From positions 248,001 through 312,000 of the forward strand of contig NZ_PJIQ01000002.1 in assembly GCF_002929745.1 (NCBI RefSeq): a DNA stretch of 64,000 nucleotides, in the 5' to 3' direction. Under the pieces are notes generated by a model that worked only from the letters and a program-made list of their open reading frames with translations, was not told where the DNA came from and ran no database searches. The DNA comes from Arthrobacter sp. B1805. Its GTDB lineage: Bacteria > Actinomycetota > Actinomycetes > Actinomycetales > Micrococcaceae. Of the stretch, positions 34,358 to 43,271 are shown piece by piece. Each line of letters opens with the position of its first letter. The stretch's first letter is position 1. Made by a program: the position numbers and the translations under genes.

Positions 34358-35070
34358 TAGGTGTTCTGGCGTCCGTCCGGCTTTCCCGGCTGCGGTTCCG
34401 TGAACGACCGCTCCCCGTGCACGGCCAGTTCCGCGAGTACAGCCTGCGGGTCGCCCGCCTCGATCAGCTCCAGCAGGAACCGGTGCCGGGCCACGTGGTC
34501 CACGAGGTTCTCGTGGTAGTGCTCCCGTACGTACAGGTTCCGCGCCATGCAGAGCAGCAGTTGCTGCTGCACCGAGGCGTAGGTGGTTTCCAGCCGGCGG
34601 TGCCCGGCCAGGGCGACGATCGACGCATGGAAGGCGTACCCTCGCTCCACGAGCGTTGCCCTGTCCTCGCGCCGCGCGCAGTCCTCCATCTGTTCGAGGG
34701 CATGCCGGCAGCGCTCGAGCCTGTGCGGGTCCGACACGGGCACGCCGAGTTCCACCGCGAGCTTCTCGAGGGCGGAGCGCAGGGTCAGGATCTCGAACAC
34801 GTCCTGGTCCGTGAGGGTGGCGACGATGGAGCCCTGACGTGGACGCGTCTCGATAAGCCCTTCCTGCGACAGGATGCGCAACGCCTCCCGCAGTGGCGGC
34901 CTGCTGATGCCCAACTCCTCGGTCAGGCGTTCCTCGATGAGGCGGTCGCCCGGGCCGAGTGACCCCGACAGGATCTGCTTGCGGATGGCCTCGGCCGCGA
35001 GGTCCACGAGGCTCGAGGACTTGATGCGGCCGGAGACCGACGGGGCGGAGGCACTGGTGGACGTGACCAC
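34357..35070 (-). CDS. GntR-family (FCD) regulator of the divergent catabolic operon
   Basis: 237 residues. Winged helix (about 20-85): LAAEAIRKQILSGSLGPGDR, LTEELGISRPPLREALRILS. FCD effector domain (about 95-220) with His-containing helices HASIVALAGH and HVARHRFLLELIEAGD that usually bind a metal and an organic acid. Divergent from the long operon starting at 35264; the shared 193-base region holds a GntR-type inverted repeat. Probably a repressor released by a sugar acid or related carboxylate. Confidence 0.93.
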   Translation of the reverse strand: MVTSTSASAPSVSGRIKSSSLVDLAAEAIRKQILSGSLGPGDRLIEERLTEELGISRPPLREALRILSQEGLIETRPRQGSIVATLTDQDVFEILTLRSALEKLAVELGVPVSDPHRLERCRHALEQMEDCARREDRATLVERGYAFHASIVALAGHRRLETTYASVQQQLLLCMARNLYVREHYHENLVDHVARHRFLLELIEAGDPQAVLAELAVHGERSFTEPQPGKPDGRQNT

Positions 35071-35128
35071 GGGGGATCCTCCATCGAGGGTTGAGGATGA
35101 GACGTTCCGTCCATTATGCCGCTGGCTC

Positions 35129-35159
35129 TTGTCTTATGTCGACTGAATGCTGTAGACAA
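35129..35159. promoter_or_regulatory. Putative GntR operator overlapping the operon promoter
   Basis: TTGTCT (35129-35134) and AGACAA (35154-35159) form an inverted repeat between the divergent genes; TGTAGACAAT also fits one half of an FCD-type TTGTNTACAA site. The right arm overlaps a weak -10 for the plus operon. Confidence 0.5.
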
Positions 35160-35263
35160 TATGCAAGCGAGAAAGTGACACGGATCACTGACGCGAAACC
35201 CGGCAGCAGATCGATGGCAGGTCGCTGCGCGACAACTGTTCCCGAAGAAGCGAAAGGTGTCCC

Positions 35264-36031
35264 ATGACGACGCTGACCAACAGCACGGCCCCCGACTACG
35301 AGAAGGCCGATCCCGAGAACCTCAACAGCCTGTACAAGCACCTCCGCGTGGCGGACGTGGCCGACGCCCTCGATGGCATCGGCTACTTCGACATCAACCT
35401 CATGGACCCCGCCATCCACCCCCTCTGGTACGGCATGAAGTTCTGGGGGCACGCGGCAACCATCCGCTGCGTGCCGTCCAACAAGCCCATGTGGAAGCTG
35501 GACTCCACCCAGGACATCGTCGAGGCCCACCGCATCTGGTTCGAGAAGCACGGCCACAAGAAGCTCCCGGCGGACCTGCGACCCGGCCACGTGATCGTCA
35601 TGGATTCCGGCGGAGGCCGCGAAGTGGGCTTCTGGGGCTCCGAAAACGTCATGGCCGCCGTCGGCGCAGGCGCAGCGGGCATCATCACGGACGGCTACTG
35701 CCGCGACACCGGCGAGGTGACCCTCCAGCGCAACCCCATCTGTGTCCGGGAACGCGGACGCACCATCATCCCGGGCCGTATCGAGGTCGTTGAGGTCCAG
35801 ACGACCATCGCCTGCGGCGGAGTGCAGGTCCAGCCCGAGGACATCGTCGGCTGCGACGACGACGGCATCATCGTCGTCCCCGCCGCCGTGGCCCACGAAG
35901 TGGCGACCCACGCCCGCGCGATCCTGCTGGCGGACATGCACGCCCGCACGAAGCTGTACAAGGCGCAGGGCCGGCCGAAGGACAGCTCCGTCGACATCGA
36001 CGCCGTCGTCGCCTACTACGAAGGCCTGTAA
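35264..36031 (+). CDS. RraA-like / 4-hydroxy-4-methyl-2-oxoglutarate aldolase family protein
   Basis: 255 residues, longer than minimal RraA (about 160). VADVADALDGIGYFD at the N-terminal side, GSENVMAAVGAGAAGIITDG, YCRDTGE and CDDDGIIVVP match the RraA/HMG-aldolase superfamily; G-x-R-D-type substrate loop appears as DGYCRDTGEV. Such enzymes cleave or decarboxylate oxaloacetate-like 2-keto acids with a divalent metal. First gene of the GntR-controlled operon; AAAGG precedes the ATG. A direct role in the pathway (aldol cleavage to pyruvate) is inference. Confidence 0.85.
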   Translation: MTTLTNSTAPDYEKADPENLNSLYKHLRVADVADALDGIGYFDINLMDPAIHPLWYGMKFWGHAATIRCVPSNKPMWKLDSTQDIVEAHRIWFEKHGHKKLPADLRPGHVIVMDSGGGREVGFWGSENVMAAVGAGAAGIITDGYCRDTGEVTLQRNPICVRERGRTIIPGRIEVVEVQTTIACGGVQVQPEDIVGCDDDGIIVVPAAVAHEVATHARAILLADMHARTKLYKAQGRPKDSSVDIDAVVAYYEGL

Positions 36032-36049
36032 CTCCCCATCACTGTCAGT

Positions 36050-36079
36050 CAGTGGTGCCGGGCCCGCCCGGCACCACTG
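36050..36079 (+). terminator. Intercistronic perfect hairpin inside the operon
   Basis: CAGTGGTGCCGGG (36050-36062) pairs perfectly with CCCGGCACCACTG (36067-36079), 4-base loop, between the aldolase and dehydrogenase genes. No T-run; could attenuate or set a 3' end for the first cistron. Confidence 0.6.
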
Positions 36080-36098
36080 CAACGCTTCCGGAGGAAGT

Positions 36099-36998
36099 AT
36101 GGCAACGAAGCCACGCACCACAACGATCGGCCTCGCCGGACTCGGGAACCTCGGCCTGCCGATGGCACACGCCCTGCTCGACGACGGCTGGCCCCTCACC
36201 GTCTTCGACCCGGCGCCGGACAAAGCCCGATCCTGTGTGGACGCCGGCGCGAAGAGCGCCGAGTCCGTCGAGGAGCTCGCGTCCGCGGACGTCCTCGTGC
36301 TCGTGGTTCCGGACGACGCCGCCGTGGAGTCCATCCTGCTGGGGGAGCGGGGGTACTTCGCCACCAGCACCGACGGAGCGGTGATCGTCCACAGCACCAT
36401 CCTCCCGGCATCGGCCCAGTCCCTCGCCGCGACGGCCCGGGAGCACGGGACGCGTTTCATCGACGCTCCCGTCAGTGGCGGTTCGGCCAGGGCACGCAAG
36501 GGCGACCTGACGGTGTTTGTAGGAGCGGAGCGCGAGGACTTCGACGCCGTCGAGGACGTGGTGCGTGCCGTCGGCAGCGAGGTGCTGCTGGCCGGCGCTC
36601 CGGGCACCGGAGCGGCCACCAAGCTGGCCAACCAGATGATGATGTTCTCCGCGCTGGCCGGTGCCCACGAGGCGCTGGACGTGGCGGGAAAGTACGGGGT
36701 AGCTCCCGAGACGGTGCTCAAGGCCGTGGCCACCTCCACCGGAGCGTCATGGGTGGCCACCAACTGGGGGTTCTTCGACGACACGGCGGCCGCGTACTCC
36801 GCGGGCGGAACAGCGGTCAAGGACAGGCCCTGGAGCAAGGACCTCTTCGAGTTCCTCACCGCTGCACGGACAGCAGAAACCTCCGCCCCTTTCGCAGCCC
36901 TCCTGAGCCAGCTGCTGCCGGATTACGTCGAGTCCCACGCGCGGGACGCAGCGGCCGGCGAGGAACACGACCACGACGGGAAGGACAACGATGACTGA
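36099..36998 (+). CDS. NAD(P)-binding 3-hydroxyisobutyrate dehydrogenase-like protein
   Basis: 299 residues from 36099 (GGAGGAAGT directly upstream). Rossmann start TIGLAGLGNLGLPMAHALLD, substrate loop FIDAPVSGGSARARKGDLTV, catalytic Lys in GAATKLANQMMMF. Beta-hydroxyacid dehydrogenases of this kind oxidise 3-hydroxyisobutyrate, or reduce tartronate semialdehyde, or oxidise sugar-acid-like substrates. The His/Asp-rich C-terminal tail (EEHDHDGKDNDD) overlaps the next start by 8 bases. Confidence 0.88.
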   Translation: MATKPRTTTIGLAGLGNLGLPMAHALLDDGWPLTVFDPAPDKARSCVDAGAKSAESVEELASADVLVLVVPDDAAVESILLGERGYFATSTDGAVIVHSTILPASAQSLAATAREHGTRFIDAPVSGGSARARKGDLTVFVGAEREDFDAVEDVVRAVGSEVLLAGAPGTGAATKLANQMMMFSALAGAHEALDVAGKYGVAPETVLKAVATSTGASWVATNWGFFDDTAAAYSAGGTAVKDRPWSKDLFEFLTAARTAETSAPFAALLSQLLPDYVESHARDAAAGEEHDHDGKDNDD

Positions 36999-37992
36999 CG
37001 TCACCAGAACCGCACAGGCCGCCCTCCTGGACACGCCGCCGCTCGCTGGCGGTCCGTCCGACGGCGGGGGCACCGGCACGAAGCGCCGGACGGCGTCCCG
37101 CCGGTCAGGTTCACGGCGGGAGGCGTGGGTCGCCTTCGGGTTCCTGTCGCCCTGGATCGTCGGCCTCCTGCTGCTGACCATCGGCCCGATGCTCTACTCC
37201 CTGTACCTGTCCTTCACGAGGTACGACCTCCTCTCGCCGCCGGTCTGGGCCGGCTTCGCGAACTACGAACGCATGCTGGCGGCCGATCCCCGGTTCATCG
37301 ACTCCGTCCAGGTGACCTTCCTGTACGTCGTCGTCTCGGTGCCGGCCGTGCTGGTCGCCTCCCTCGGCGTCGCCCTGATCCTGAACCAAGGCATGAAGGC
37401 GCTGTCCGTGTACCGCGCGGCGTTCTACCTTCCCTCCCTGATCGGCGGCAGTGTCGCCATCGCGCTCCTCTGGCGCCAGGTCTTCGGGCAGGAGGGCATC
37501 TTCAACCAGGTGCTGGCGGTCTTCGGGATCCAGGGCCAGAGCTGGATCGGCAACCCCAACAGCGCGCTGTACACGCTCGTGGTCCTCAACGTCTGGACCT
37601 TCGGCTCCACCATGATCATCTTCCTGGCGGGGCTGCGGCAGGTGCCACGTGAGCTGCACGAGGCGGCATCGGTGGACGGAGCGAACGTCTTCCGCCGCTT
37701 CCGCCACGTCACGCTGCCACTGCTGACGCCGCTGATCTTCTTCAACATCCTGATGACGACGATCAACGCCTTCCAGGCGTTCACCCCCGCGTATGTCATC
37801 AGCAACGGCAGCGGCGGTCCGCTGAACTCCACCCTGTTCTACACCCTCTACCTCTATCAGCGCGGCTTCGCCAACCTCGAGATGGGGTACGCATCCGCCA
37901 TGGCATGGGCACTGGTCGTGGTGCTCGGAATCTTCACCGCCCTCCTGTTCGCATCGGCCCGGTACTGGGTCCACTACGGAGACGAACGATGA
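36991..37992 (+). CDS. Sugar-type ABC transporter permease (MalF/UgpA-like)
   Basis: 333 residues. A basic linker (about 35-55) then six helices; FLSPWIVGLLLLTIGPMLYS opening helix and EAA loop ELHEAASVDGANVFRRFRHV. Overlaps both neighbours (8 and 4 bases), so transport and catabolism are translationally coupled. No ATPase in the operon. Confidence 0.92.
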   Translation: MTDVTRTAQAALLDTPPLAGGPSDGGGTGTKRRTASRRSGSRREAWVAFGFLSPWIVGLLLLTIGPMLYSLYLSFTRYDLLSPPVWAGFANYERMLAADPRFIDSVQVTFLYVVVSVPAVLVASLGVALILNQGMKALSVYRAAFYLPSLIGGSVAIALLWRQVFGQEGIFNQVLAVFGIQGQSWIGNPNSALYTLVVLNVWTFGSTMIIFLAGLRQVPRELHEAASVDGANVFRRFRHVTLPLLTPLIFFNILMTTINAFQAFTPAYVISNGSGGPLNSTLFYTLYLYQRGFANLEMGYASAMAWALVVVLGIFTALLFASARYWVHYGDER

Positions 37993-38873
37993 CCACCTAC
38001 GCACCCGCTCCCCGGAAGCCCCTGTTCGGTCGCACGATGTCCCGCAACAAGATGGTGCTCGCCGTCGCGAGGCACTTCACGATGATCGTCGTCCTGATCG
38101 TCATCCTCTACCCCCTGCTGTGGATGGTGGGGGCATCCTTCCGGCCGGCCAACGAGACCTTCAACACCCTGAGCCTCTGGCCGGGCAACTTCACCCTGGA
38201 CAACTACGTGGACGGCTGGACCCTCGGGTCCTTCACCTTCTCGCGGTACTTCTTCAACTCGCTCCTGATCACCCTGCTGTCCGTGGTCGGCAACGTCATC
38301 GCCTGCGCTTTGGCGGCCTACGCCTTCGCCCGGCTCGAGTTCCCGTTCAAGCGGACGCTCTTCGCGGTCATGCTCGGCACGATGCTGCTGCCGTACCACG
38401 TGACCCTCGTGCCGCAGTACGTGCTCTTCAACGAACTGGCCTGGATCAACACGATCCTGCCGCTGACTGTGCCCAAGTTCCTCGCGACGGATGCGTTCTT
38501 CATCTTCCTGATGGTCCAGTTCATGCGCACCCTTCCCCGCGAACTGGATGACGCGGCACGGCTGGACGGCTGCGGCCACGTCGGGATCTTCCGCCGGATC
38601 ATCCTGCCGCTGTCCATCCCGGCGCTCGGCACGACGGCGCTGTTCACGTTCATCAACACCTGGAACGACTTCCTCGGCCCGCTGCTCTACCTCAACCGCC
38701 CGGAGCTCTGGACGGTCACCCAGGGCCTCAACAGCTTCCTGGATGCGACCGGGCAGTCCACGTTCGGACCCCTCTTCGCCATGGCGACGCTCTCACTGGC
38801 GCCCGTCGTCGGCTTCTTCTTCGCCGCACAGCGACTGCTCATCGAGGGCATCGCCACCAGCGGACTCAAATAG
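37989..38873 (+). CDS. Sugar-type ABC transporter permease (MalG/UgpE-like)
   Basis: 294 residues from 37989; its ATG overlaps the preceding stop (ATGA). Six helices, EAA loop ELDDAARLDGCGHVGIFRRI followed by ILPLSIPALG. Pairs with the upstream permease. Confidence 0.92.
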   Translation: MTTYAPAPRKPLFGRTMSRNKMVLAVARHFTMIVVLIVILYPLLWMVGASFRPANETFNTLSLWPGNFTLDNYVDGWTLGSFTFSRYFFNSLLITLLSVVGNVIACALAAYAFARLEFPFKRTLFAVMLGTMLLPYHVTLVPQYVLFNELAWINTILPLTVPKFLATDAFFIFLMVQFMRTLPRELDDAARLDGCGHVGIFRRIILPLSIPALGTTALFTFINTWNDFLGPLLYLNRPELWTVTQGLNSFLDATGQSTFGPLFAMATLSLAPVVGFFFAAQRLLIEGIATSGLK

Positions 38874-38938
38874 CACCGCCGGCACCGTCCCATCTTCGCC
38901 GGAACCACCGATCACCCGACACAACCATGGAGGAAACA

Positions 38939-40306
38939 ATGACGATTCAATCTTCAGCCACACGACGCCGGCACCGCACGGTCGCGGCCACGGCAGCACT
39001 CGGAGCACTGCTGGCAGTGTCCGCGTGTGCAGGCGGCACCAGCGTGGGAGAGGCCCCCAGCGGCGACGAGGTCGTGGACGGGCAGGGCGAGGTCACGGGC
39101 TCCGCCCGGCTCGCCTGGTGGGGGGCCGGCCAGCGCAACGAGGTGACCAACGCCGTCGCGGACATGTTCGAGGAGGAGCACGAGGGCGTCACCATCGAGC
39201 GCGAGTTCGCCGATTTCGGTGCCTACTTCCAGCGGCTCAACGTGCAGGGAACCAGCGGCAACCTGCCCTGCCTCACCCAGATGCAGGGCAGGCAGCTGAA
39301 CGACTACACGTCCCGCAACCTGTTCCTCCCCCTCGATCCGATGATCGAATCCGGTGCGATCGACGTCAGCGACATCCCCGAGGAGGTCCTCGACACGGGC
39401 CGCGGGACCGACGGCAACCTGTACGTCGTTCCCTACGGTGCCGCCTACGACGCCCTCGTCGTCAACGAGACCCTCGTGGAGCAGGCGGGCAGCGAGATGC
39501 TGCCCGAGGGCTACACCTGGGAGGACCTGCAGAGCTGGGCCATGGAGATGCAGCCGAACCTGCCGGAGGGAGTGTCCGCACTCTCGCTGAGCGGCGGACG
39601 CCCGAACTTCCTCATCAGCTACATGGCGGCGAAGGGTGAGACCCTCTTCAAGGACGGCAAGCTCGGCTTCTCCGAGGAGGCACTGGCCGAGTACTGGACC
39701 ATGTGGGAGGAGATGCGCAAAGCCGGAGCGACGGCAACGCCGGCGCAGATGAGCGAGCAGCCCGAGCAGCCCGAGCAGAGCTACGTCTCCCGCGGGGTGA
39801 CGGTCGCCGACACCGCGCCGGGCAACTCGATCATCAACTCGCAGGCCACACTGGACGGGCTCGGGAACGGCCAGACACTGACCTCCCTTCCCCTTCCCTC
39901 GGGGGAGGCCGGCCCCGGCAATGTGCTGTTCACGTCCGGCTTCGCCATCCCCGTCAACTGCGACAACGTCCCGACGGCGGCGGCCTTCATCGACTTCTGG
40001 GCGAACAACGACGAAGCGGCGGCCGTGTTCGCGTCGTCGAACGGTGCAGTCACCAACTCCCGCCACCTCGAGGCGCAGCTGGAGAACCCCGAACTGCCGG
40101 AGCTCCGCAAGCACGACCTCGAGCTCTACCAGCAGATCGCCGAGTCCGAGCCGCCCACGGTCGTCTACCCTCCCGGCTACCAGGCCACCTTCGAGGAGTC
40201 CTACACCCGTGCGTACGAGCGCGTGAGCTTCGGCGAGGTCTCCATCGAGCAGGCCGTGTCCGACTTCTTCACCGAGGTCAACGCAGGGCTCGGCGCTACG
40301 GGATAA
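38939..40306 (+). CDS. ABC transporter solute-binding lipoprotein of the catabolic operon
   Basis: 455 residues from 38939; GGAGGAAAC lies directly before this ATG, so the earlier in-frame ATG at 38927 is rejected. Lipobox LLAVSAC. Family 1 binding-protein features: RLAWWGAGQRNEVTNAVADM, YVVPYGAAYDALVVNETLVE, and a C-terminal EQAVSDFFTEVN. Delivers the operon's substrate, presumably a carbohydrate or sugar acid. Followed by a strong hairpin. Confidence 0.92.
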   Translation: MTIQSSATRRRHRTVAATAALGALLAVSACAGGTSVGEAPSGDEVVDGQGEVTGSARLAWWGAGQRNEVTNAVADMFEEEHEGVTIEREFADFGAYFQRLNVQGTSGNLPCLTQMQGRQLNDYTSRNLFLPLDPMIESGAIDVSDIPEEVLDTGRGTDGNLYVVPYGAAYDALVVNETLVEQAGSEMLPEGYTWEDLQSWAMEMQPNLPEGVSALSLSGGRPNFLISYMAAKGETLFKDGKLGFSEEALAEYWTMWEEMRKAGATATPAQMSEQPEQPEQSYVSRGVTVADTAPGNSIINSQATLDGLGNGQTLTSLPLPSGEAGPGNVLFTSGFAIPVNCDNVPTAAAFIDFWANNDEAAAVFASSNGAVTNSRHLEAQLENPELPELRKHDLELYQQIAESEPPTVVYPPGYQATFEESYTRAYERVSFGEVSIEQAVSDFFTEVNAGLGATG

Positions 40307-40314
40307 CGCACCCG

Positions 40315-40343
40315 GGGCAGGGGCGGCGCTGCCGCCCCTGCCC
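40315..40343 (+). terminator. Intercistronic hairpin after the solute-binding-protein gene
   Basis: GGGCAGGGGCGGC (40315-40327) pairs perfectly with GCCGCCCCTGCCC (40331-40343), 3-base loop, 8 bases after the stop. No T-run. Likely a 3' stabiliser or partial terminator. Confidence 0.65.
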
Positions 40344-40388
40344 GCCCGATCACCCGATCCCCGTACCGACCTGACAGAGGAGAGTTCC

Positions 40389-41567
40389 GTGCCCCCATCA
40401 CCACCGCCGCCCGCAGGGCCACCTGCCGCCCAGGCACTCACCGGCATGACCGTCCTCGACCTCACCCAGGTCATGGCGGGACCGTTCTGCACCATGGTGC
40501 TCGCCGACCTGGGCGCCGACGTCATCAAAGTGGAGAACCCCCAGGACGGAGACCAGACCCGGCGCTCCTGGGGAACCTCCGGCAAGGGGGAGGACAGCCG
40601 GGCCTTCCTCAGCCTCAACCGGAACAAGCGCAGCATCACCCTCGACCTCAAGACCCAGGAGGGGCGCGACTCCTTCTACCGGCTCGTACGGACCGCCGAC
40701 GTCGTGATCGAGAACTGGAGGCCGGGGGTCGCCGAACGGCTCGGACTCGACTTCGACACCCTCAGTGCCATCAACCCCCGCCTGGTCGTCGCGAGCATCT
40801 CCGGGTTCGGGAAGACCGGCCCCTACGCCACGCGGCCCGGGTACGACCTCATCGCGCAGGCCATGGCCGGCGTCATGAGCATCACCGGGGAACCCGACGG
40901 CCGCCCCGTGAAGAGCGGGATCCCGGTCGCTGATCTCGGCGCGGGGCTGTTCTGCGCCGTCGGGATCCTCGCCGCCTGGAGTTCGAGCAAGGAGACCGGG
41001 CAGGGGCAATACCTCGAGACCTCCCTCTTCGAATCCACTCTTGCCCTCTCTGTCTGGGAGTCCACGGAATTCTGGACGACGGGCGATGCGCCGCTGGCCC
41101 TCGGATCAGCGAACCGCATGTCGGCGCCGTACCAGGCCCTTGCCACGAAGGACGGGTACGTCACGATCGGAGCGAACAACGACCGGCTGTGGAACCGTCT
41201 CTGCGAGTGCACCGAGCTCACCCGGCTCCTGTCGGACACGCGCTTCATCGACAACCCCAGCCGGATGGCCAACAGGGCGGCACTCGTCGCGGAACTGGAG
41301 GCGGTCTTCACCGGGAGGACGACGGCGGAGTGGGTCGACGTGCTCCTCGGCGCGGGCATCCCCGCAGGTCCCATCCAGAACTACCAGCAGGTCCTCGAGG
41401 AGGACCCCCACGTGAAGGAACGGGACATGATCAAGTTCATGGACCATCCCGTCGAAGGGCGCGTCGAGGTCATCGGGTCCCCCATCCGGCTCAGCCGGAC
41501 TCCTCCCACCATCCGTCGGCACCCACCGCTGCTCGGGGAGCACAACGACGAGGTGCTGGGAACATGA
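40389..41567 (+). CDS. CaiB/BaiF class III CoA transferase
   Basis: 392 residues. LADLGADVIKVENPQDGDQT near the N-terminus, LNRNKRSITLDLK, and the catalytic Asp in IPVADLGAGLFCAVG. GTG start after AGAGGAGAG. Moves CoA between carboxylic acids, forming a covalent aspartyl-CoA thioester. Its stop overlaps the enoyl-CoA hydratase start (ATGA), indicating that a CoA-bound intermediate is made and processed in this pathway. Confidence 0.93.
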   Translation: MPPSPPPPAGPPAAQALTGMTVLDLTQVMAGPFCTMVLADLGADVIKVENPQDGDQTRRSWGTSGKGEDSRAFLSLNRNKRSITLDLKTQEGRDSFYRLVRTADVVIENWRPGVAERLGLDFDTLSAINPRLVVASISGFGKTGPYATRPGYDLIAQAMAGVMSITGEPDGRPVKSGIPVADLGAGLFCAVGILAAWSSSKETGQGQYLETSLFESTLALSVWESTEFWTTGDAPLALGSANRMSAPYQALATKDGYVTIGANNDRLWNRLCECTELTRLLSDTRFIDNPSRMANRAALVAELEAVFTGRTTAEWVDVLLGAGIPAGPIQNYQQVLEEDPHVKERDMIKFMDHPVEGRVEVIGSPIRLSRTPPTIRRHPPLLGEHNDEVLGT

Positions 41568-42352
41568 GGGCCACCGCTGCTGACGAGGGGCGGATCCTGC
41601 TCGAGAGGAGCGGGCCGATCCTCCAGGTGGTCCTGTCCCACCCGGGGCGGCACAACGCCCTCACCTGGCGCATGTACGACGAGCTCGCTGAAGCCCTCGC
41701 GCAGACGGCGGCGGACCCGTCGGTCAGGGTCCTGGTTATCCGGGGCCAGGGCGGGGCCTTCGCCGCCGGCACCGACATCACGCAGTTCTCGTCCTTCACG
41801 ACCGGCGAGCAGGGGCTCGAGTACGAGCAGCGGGTCGGCGCGATCCTCGACGCGTTGCTGAAGCTCAGCATCCCGGTCATCGCCGCCGTCGATGGTCCCG
41901 CCGTCGGCGCCGGACTGGCGATCGCCGCCTGCTCCGACGTCGTCATCGCCACCGAGTCCTCGACGTTCGGGGTGCCGATCGCCCGGACGGTCGGCAACTG
42001 CATTCCCCCGGTGGTGTTGAGGCGGCTCCAGGCCCGCATGGGCCAGGGACGCACCATGGCCATGCTCCTCGCCGCAGCACTCCTGCCCGCCGGGGAAGCA
42101 CAGAAGGCAGGCTTCGTGTACAAGGTGGTGCCGCACGAGGAGTTCGAGGCCACGCTGTCGAAGCTCAGCACCAGGATGAGCCAGACGGCCCCTGTCACCA
42201 TCGCCGCGCTCAAGGAGATGGACCGGCGCCTGCAGGAGGATCCGGCCGCGAACGGCGACGACCTCCTGCTCGAGTGCTACGGCAGCGCAGATTTCCAGGA
42301 GGGCGTCGCAGCCTTCACCGAGCACCGCACACCCCGATGGAAGGGATACTGA
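41564..42352 (+). CDS. Enoyl-CoA hydratase/isomerase family protein
   Basis: 262 residues. Crotonase core: HPGRHNALTWRMYDELAEAL, oxyanion regions GGAFAAGTDITQF and AVDGPAVGAGLAIAACSDVV, and FGVPIARTVGN. The usual catalytic Glu after SSTFG is not obvious, so hydration, isomerisation or a lyase reaction are all possible. Coupled to the CoA transferase upstream and the amidohydrolase downstream (1-base TGATG overlap). Confidence 0.9.
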   Translation: MRATAADEGRILLERSGPILQVVLSHPGRHNALTWRMYDELAEALAQTAADPSVRVLVIRGQGGAFAAGTDITQFSSFTTGEQGLEYEQRVGAILDALLKLSIPVIAAVDGPAVGAGLAIAACSDVVIATESSTFGVPIARTVGNCIPPVVLRRLQARMGQGRTMAMLLAAALLPAGEAQKAGFVYKVVPHEEFEATLSKLSTRMSQTAPVTIAALKEMDRRLQEDPAANGDDLLLECYGSADFQEGVAAFTEHRTPRWKGY

Positions 42353-43236
42353 TGGAGCAGGCACAGGAGCATGCACCCCGCGTCGTCGACGCGCACCACC
42401 ACTACTGGAAGCTCGAGGCCCAGGAGCAGGCCTGGCGCACGTCCGACCACAGCCACATCGCGCGGGACTACGAACCCGCCGACCTGGCCTCGGAGCTCGT
42501 CGGCTCCGGAGTCGACGCGACGGTGCTCGTCCAGTCGGTCGACAGCAGCGACGAGAACGACCGGCTCGCGGCCTACGCCTCCTCGTGCGGCACGGTGGCC
42601 GGCGTCGTCGGCTGGCTCCCGCTCGAGCAGCCCGAGGCGGCCAGGGCCGAGCTGGCACGCGCGGACACGACGGCGTGGGCAGGGGTCCGCTGCCTCGTGG
42701 GGAAGCGTTCGCTCGAGTGGCTGGGCAACCCCGACGTCATCTCCCTGTTCGGGGACCTCGCCGAGCGGGGACTGTCCTGGGACATCGTGCCCGTCACTCC
42801 CGACCAGGTGTCGGCGGTCGGCGCCCTGACGCGCGCGGTCCCCGACCTCCGGGTCGTGCTCGACCACCTCGCGCGTCCGCCGGTGGATTCCGCCGGCTGG
42901 GAGCCGTGGGCGGGGCAGATCGCCGAGCTGGCGACGTCGCCCTCCGTCTCCATCAAGGTCTCCGTCGGGATCGACGTCCTGACCGCGTGGTCCCAGTGGC
43001 GGCCCGACGAACTCGCTCGCTATGTGGACTGGGCGCTCGCACAGTTCGGCCCGCAGCGGTCGATGCTGGCCAGCAACTGGCCCGTCATCCTGCTCCAGCG
43101 CAGCTACCGGGAGGCGTGGCAGGACCTCTCCGCGCTCGTGGCCGCCACCGGCCTGTCCGCCTCCGACCTGGCAGCCGTGCGCGGCGGGGCCGCGATCAAC
43201 GCCTACCGGCTCCACGAATCCATTCCCGCCGCGTGA
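42352..43236 (+). CDS. Amidohydrolase-2 family protein (COG3618 lactonase-like)
   Basis: 294 residues. TIM-barrel metal hydrolase starting VVDAHHHYWKL (metal HxH), with VLVQSVDSSDEND, VVLDHLARPP and MLASNWPVILL. COG3618 members include L-fucono-/L-rhamnono-lactonases and 2-pyrone-4,6-dicarboxylate hydrolase. The late motif has Asn where lactonases often have Asp (SDWPV), seen in some branches. Within this operon a sugar-acid lactone is a reasonable substrate, but this is inference. Confidence 0.87.
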   Translation: MEQAQEHAPRVVDAHHHYWKLEAQEQAWRTSDHSHIARDYEPADLASELVGSGVDATVLVQSVDSSDENDRLAAYASSCGTVAGVVGWLPLEQPEAARAELARADTTAWAGVRCLVGKRSLEWLGNPDVISLFGDLAERGLSWDIVPVTPDQVSAVGALTRAVPDLRVVLDHLARPPVDSAGWEPWAGQIAELATSPSVSIKVSVGIDVLTAWSQWRPDELARYVDWALAQFGPQRSMLASNWPVILLQRSYREAWQDLSALVAATGLSASDLAAVRGGAAINAYRLHESIPAA

Positions 43237-43271
43237 GGAACCACGCGAGCACGAGCTCCTGAAAGAAGCCG

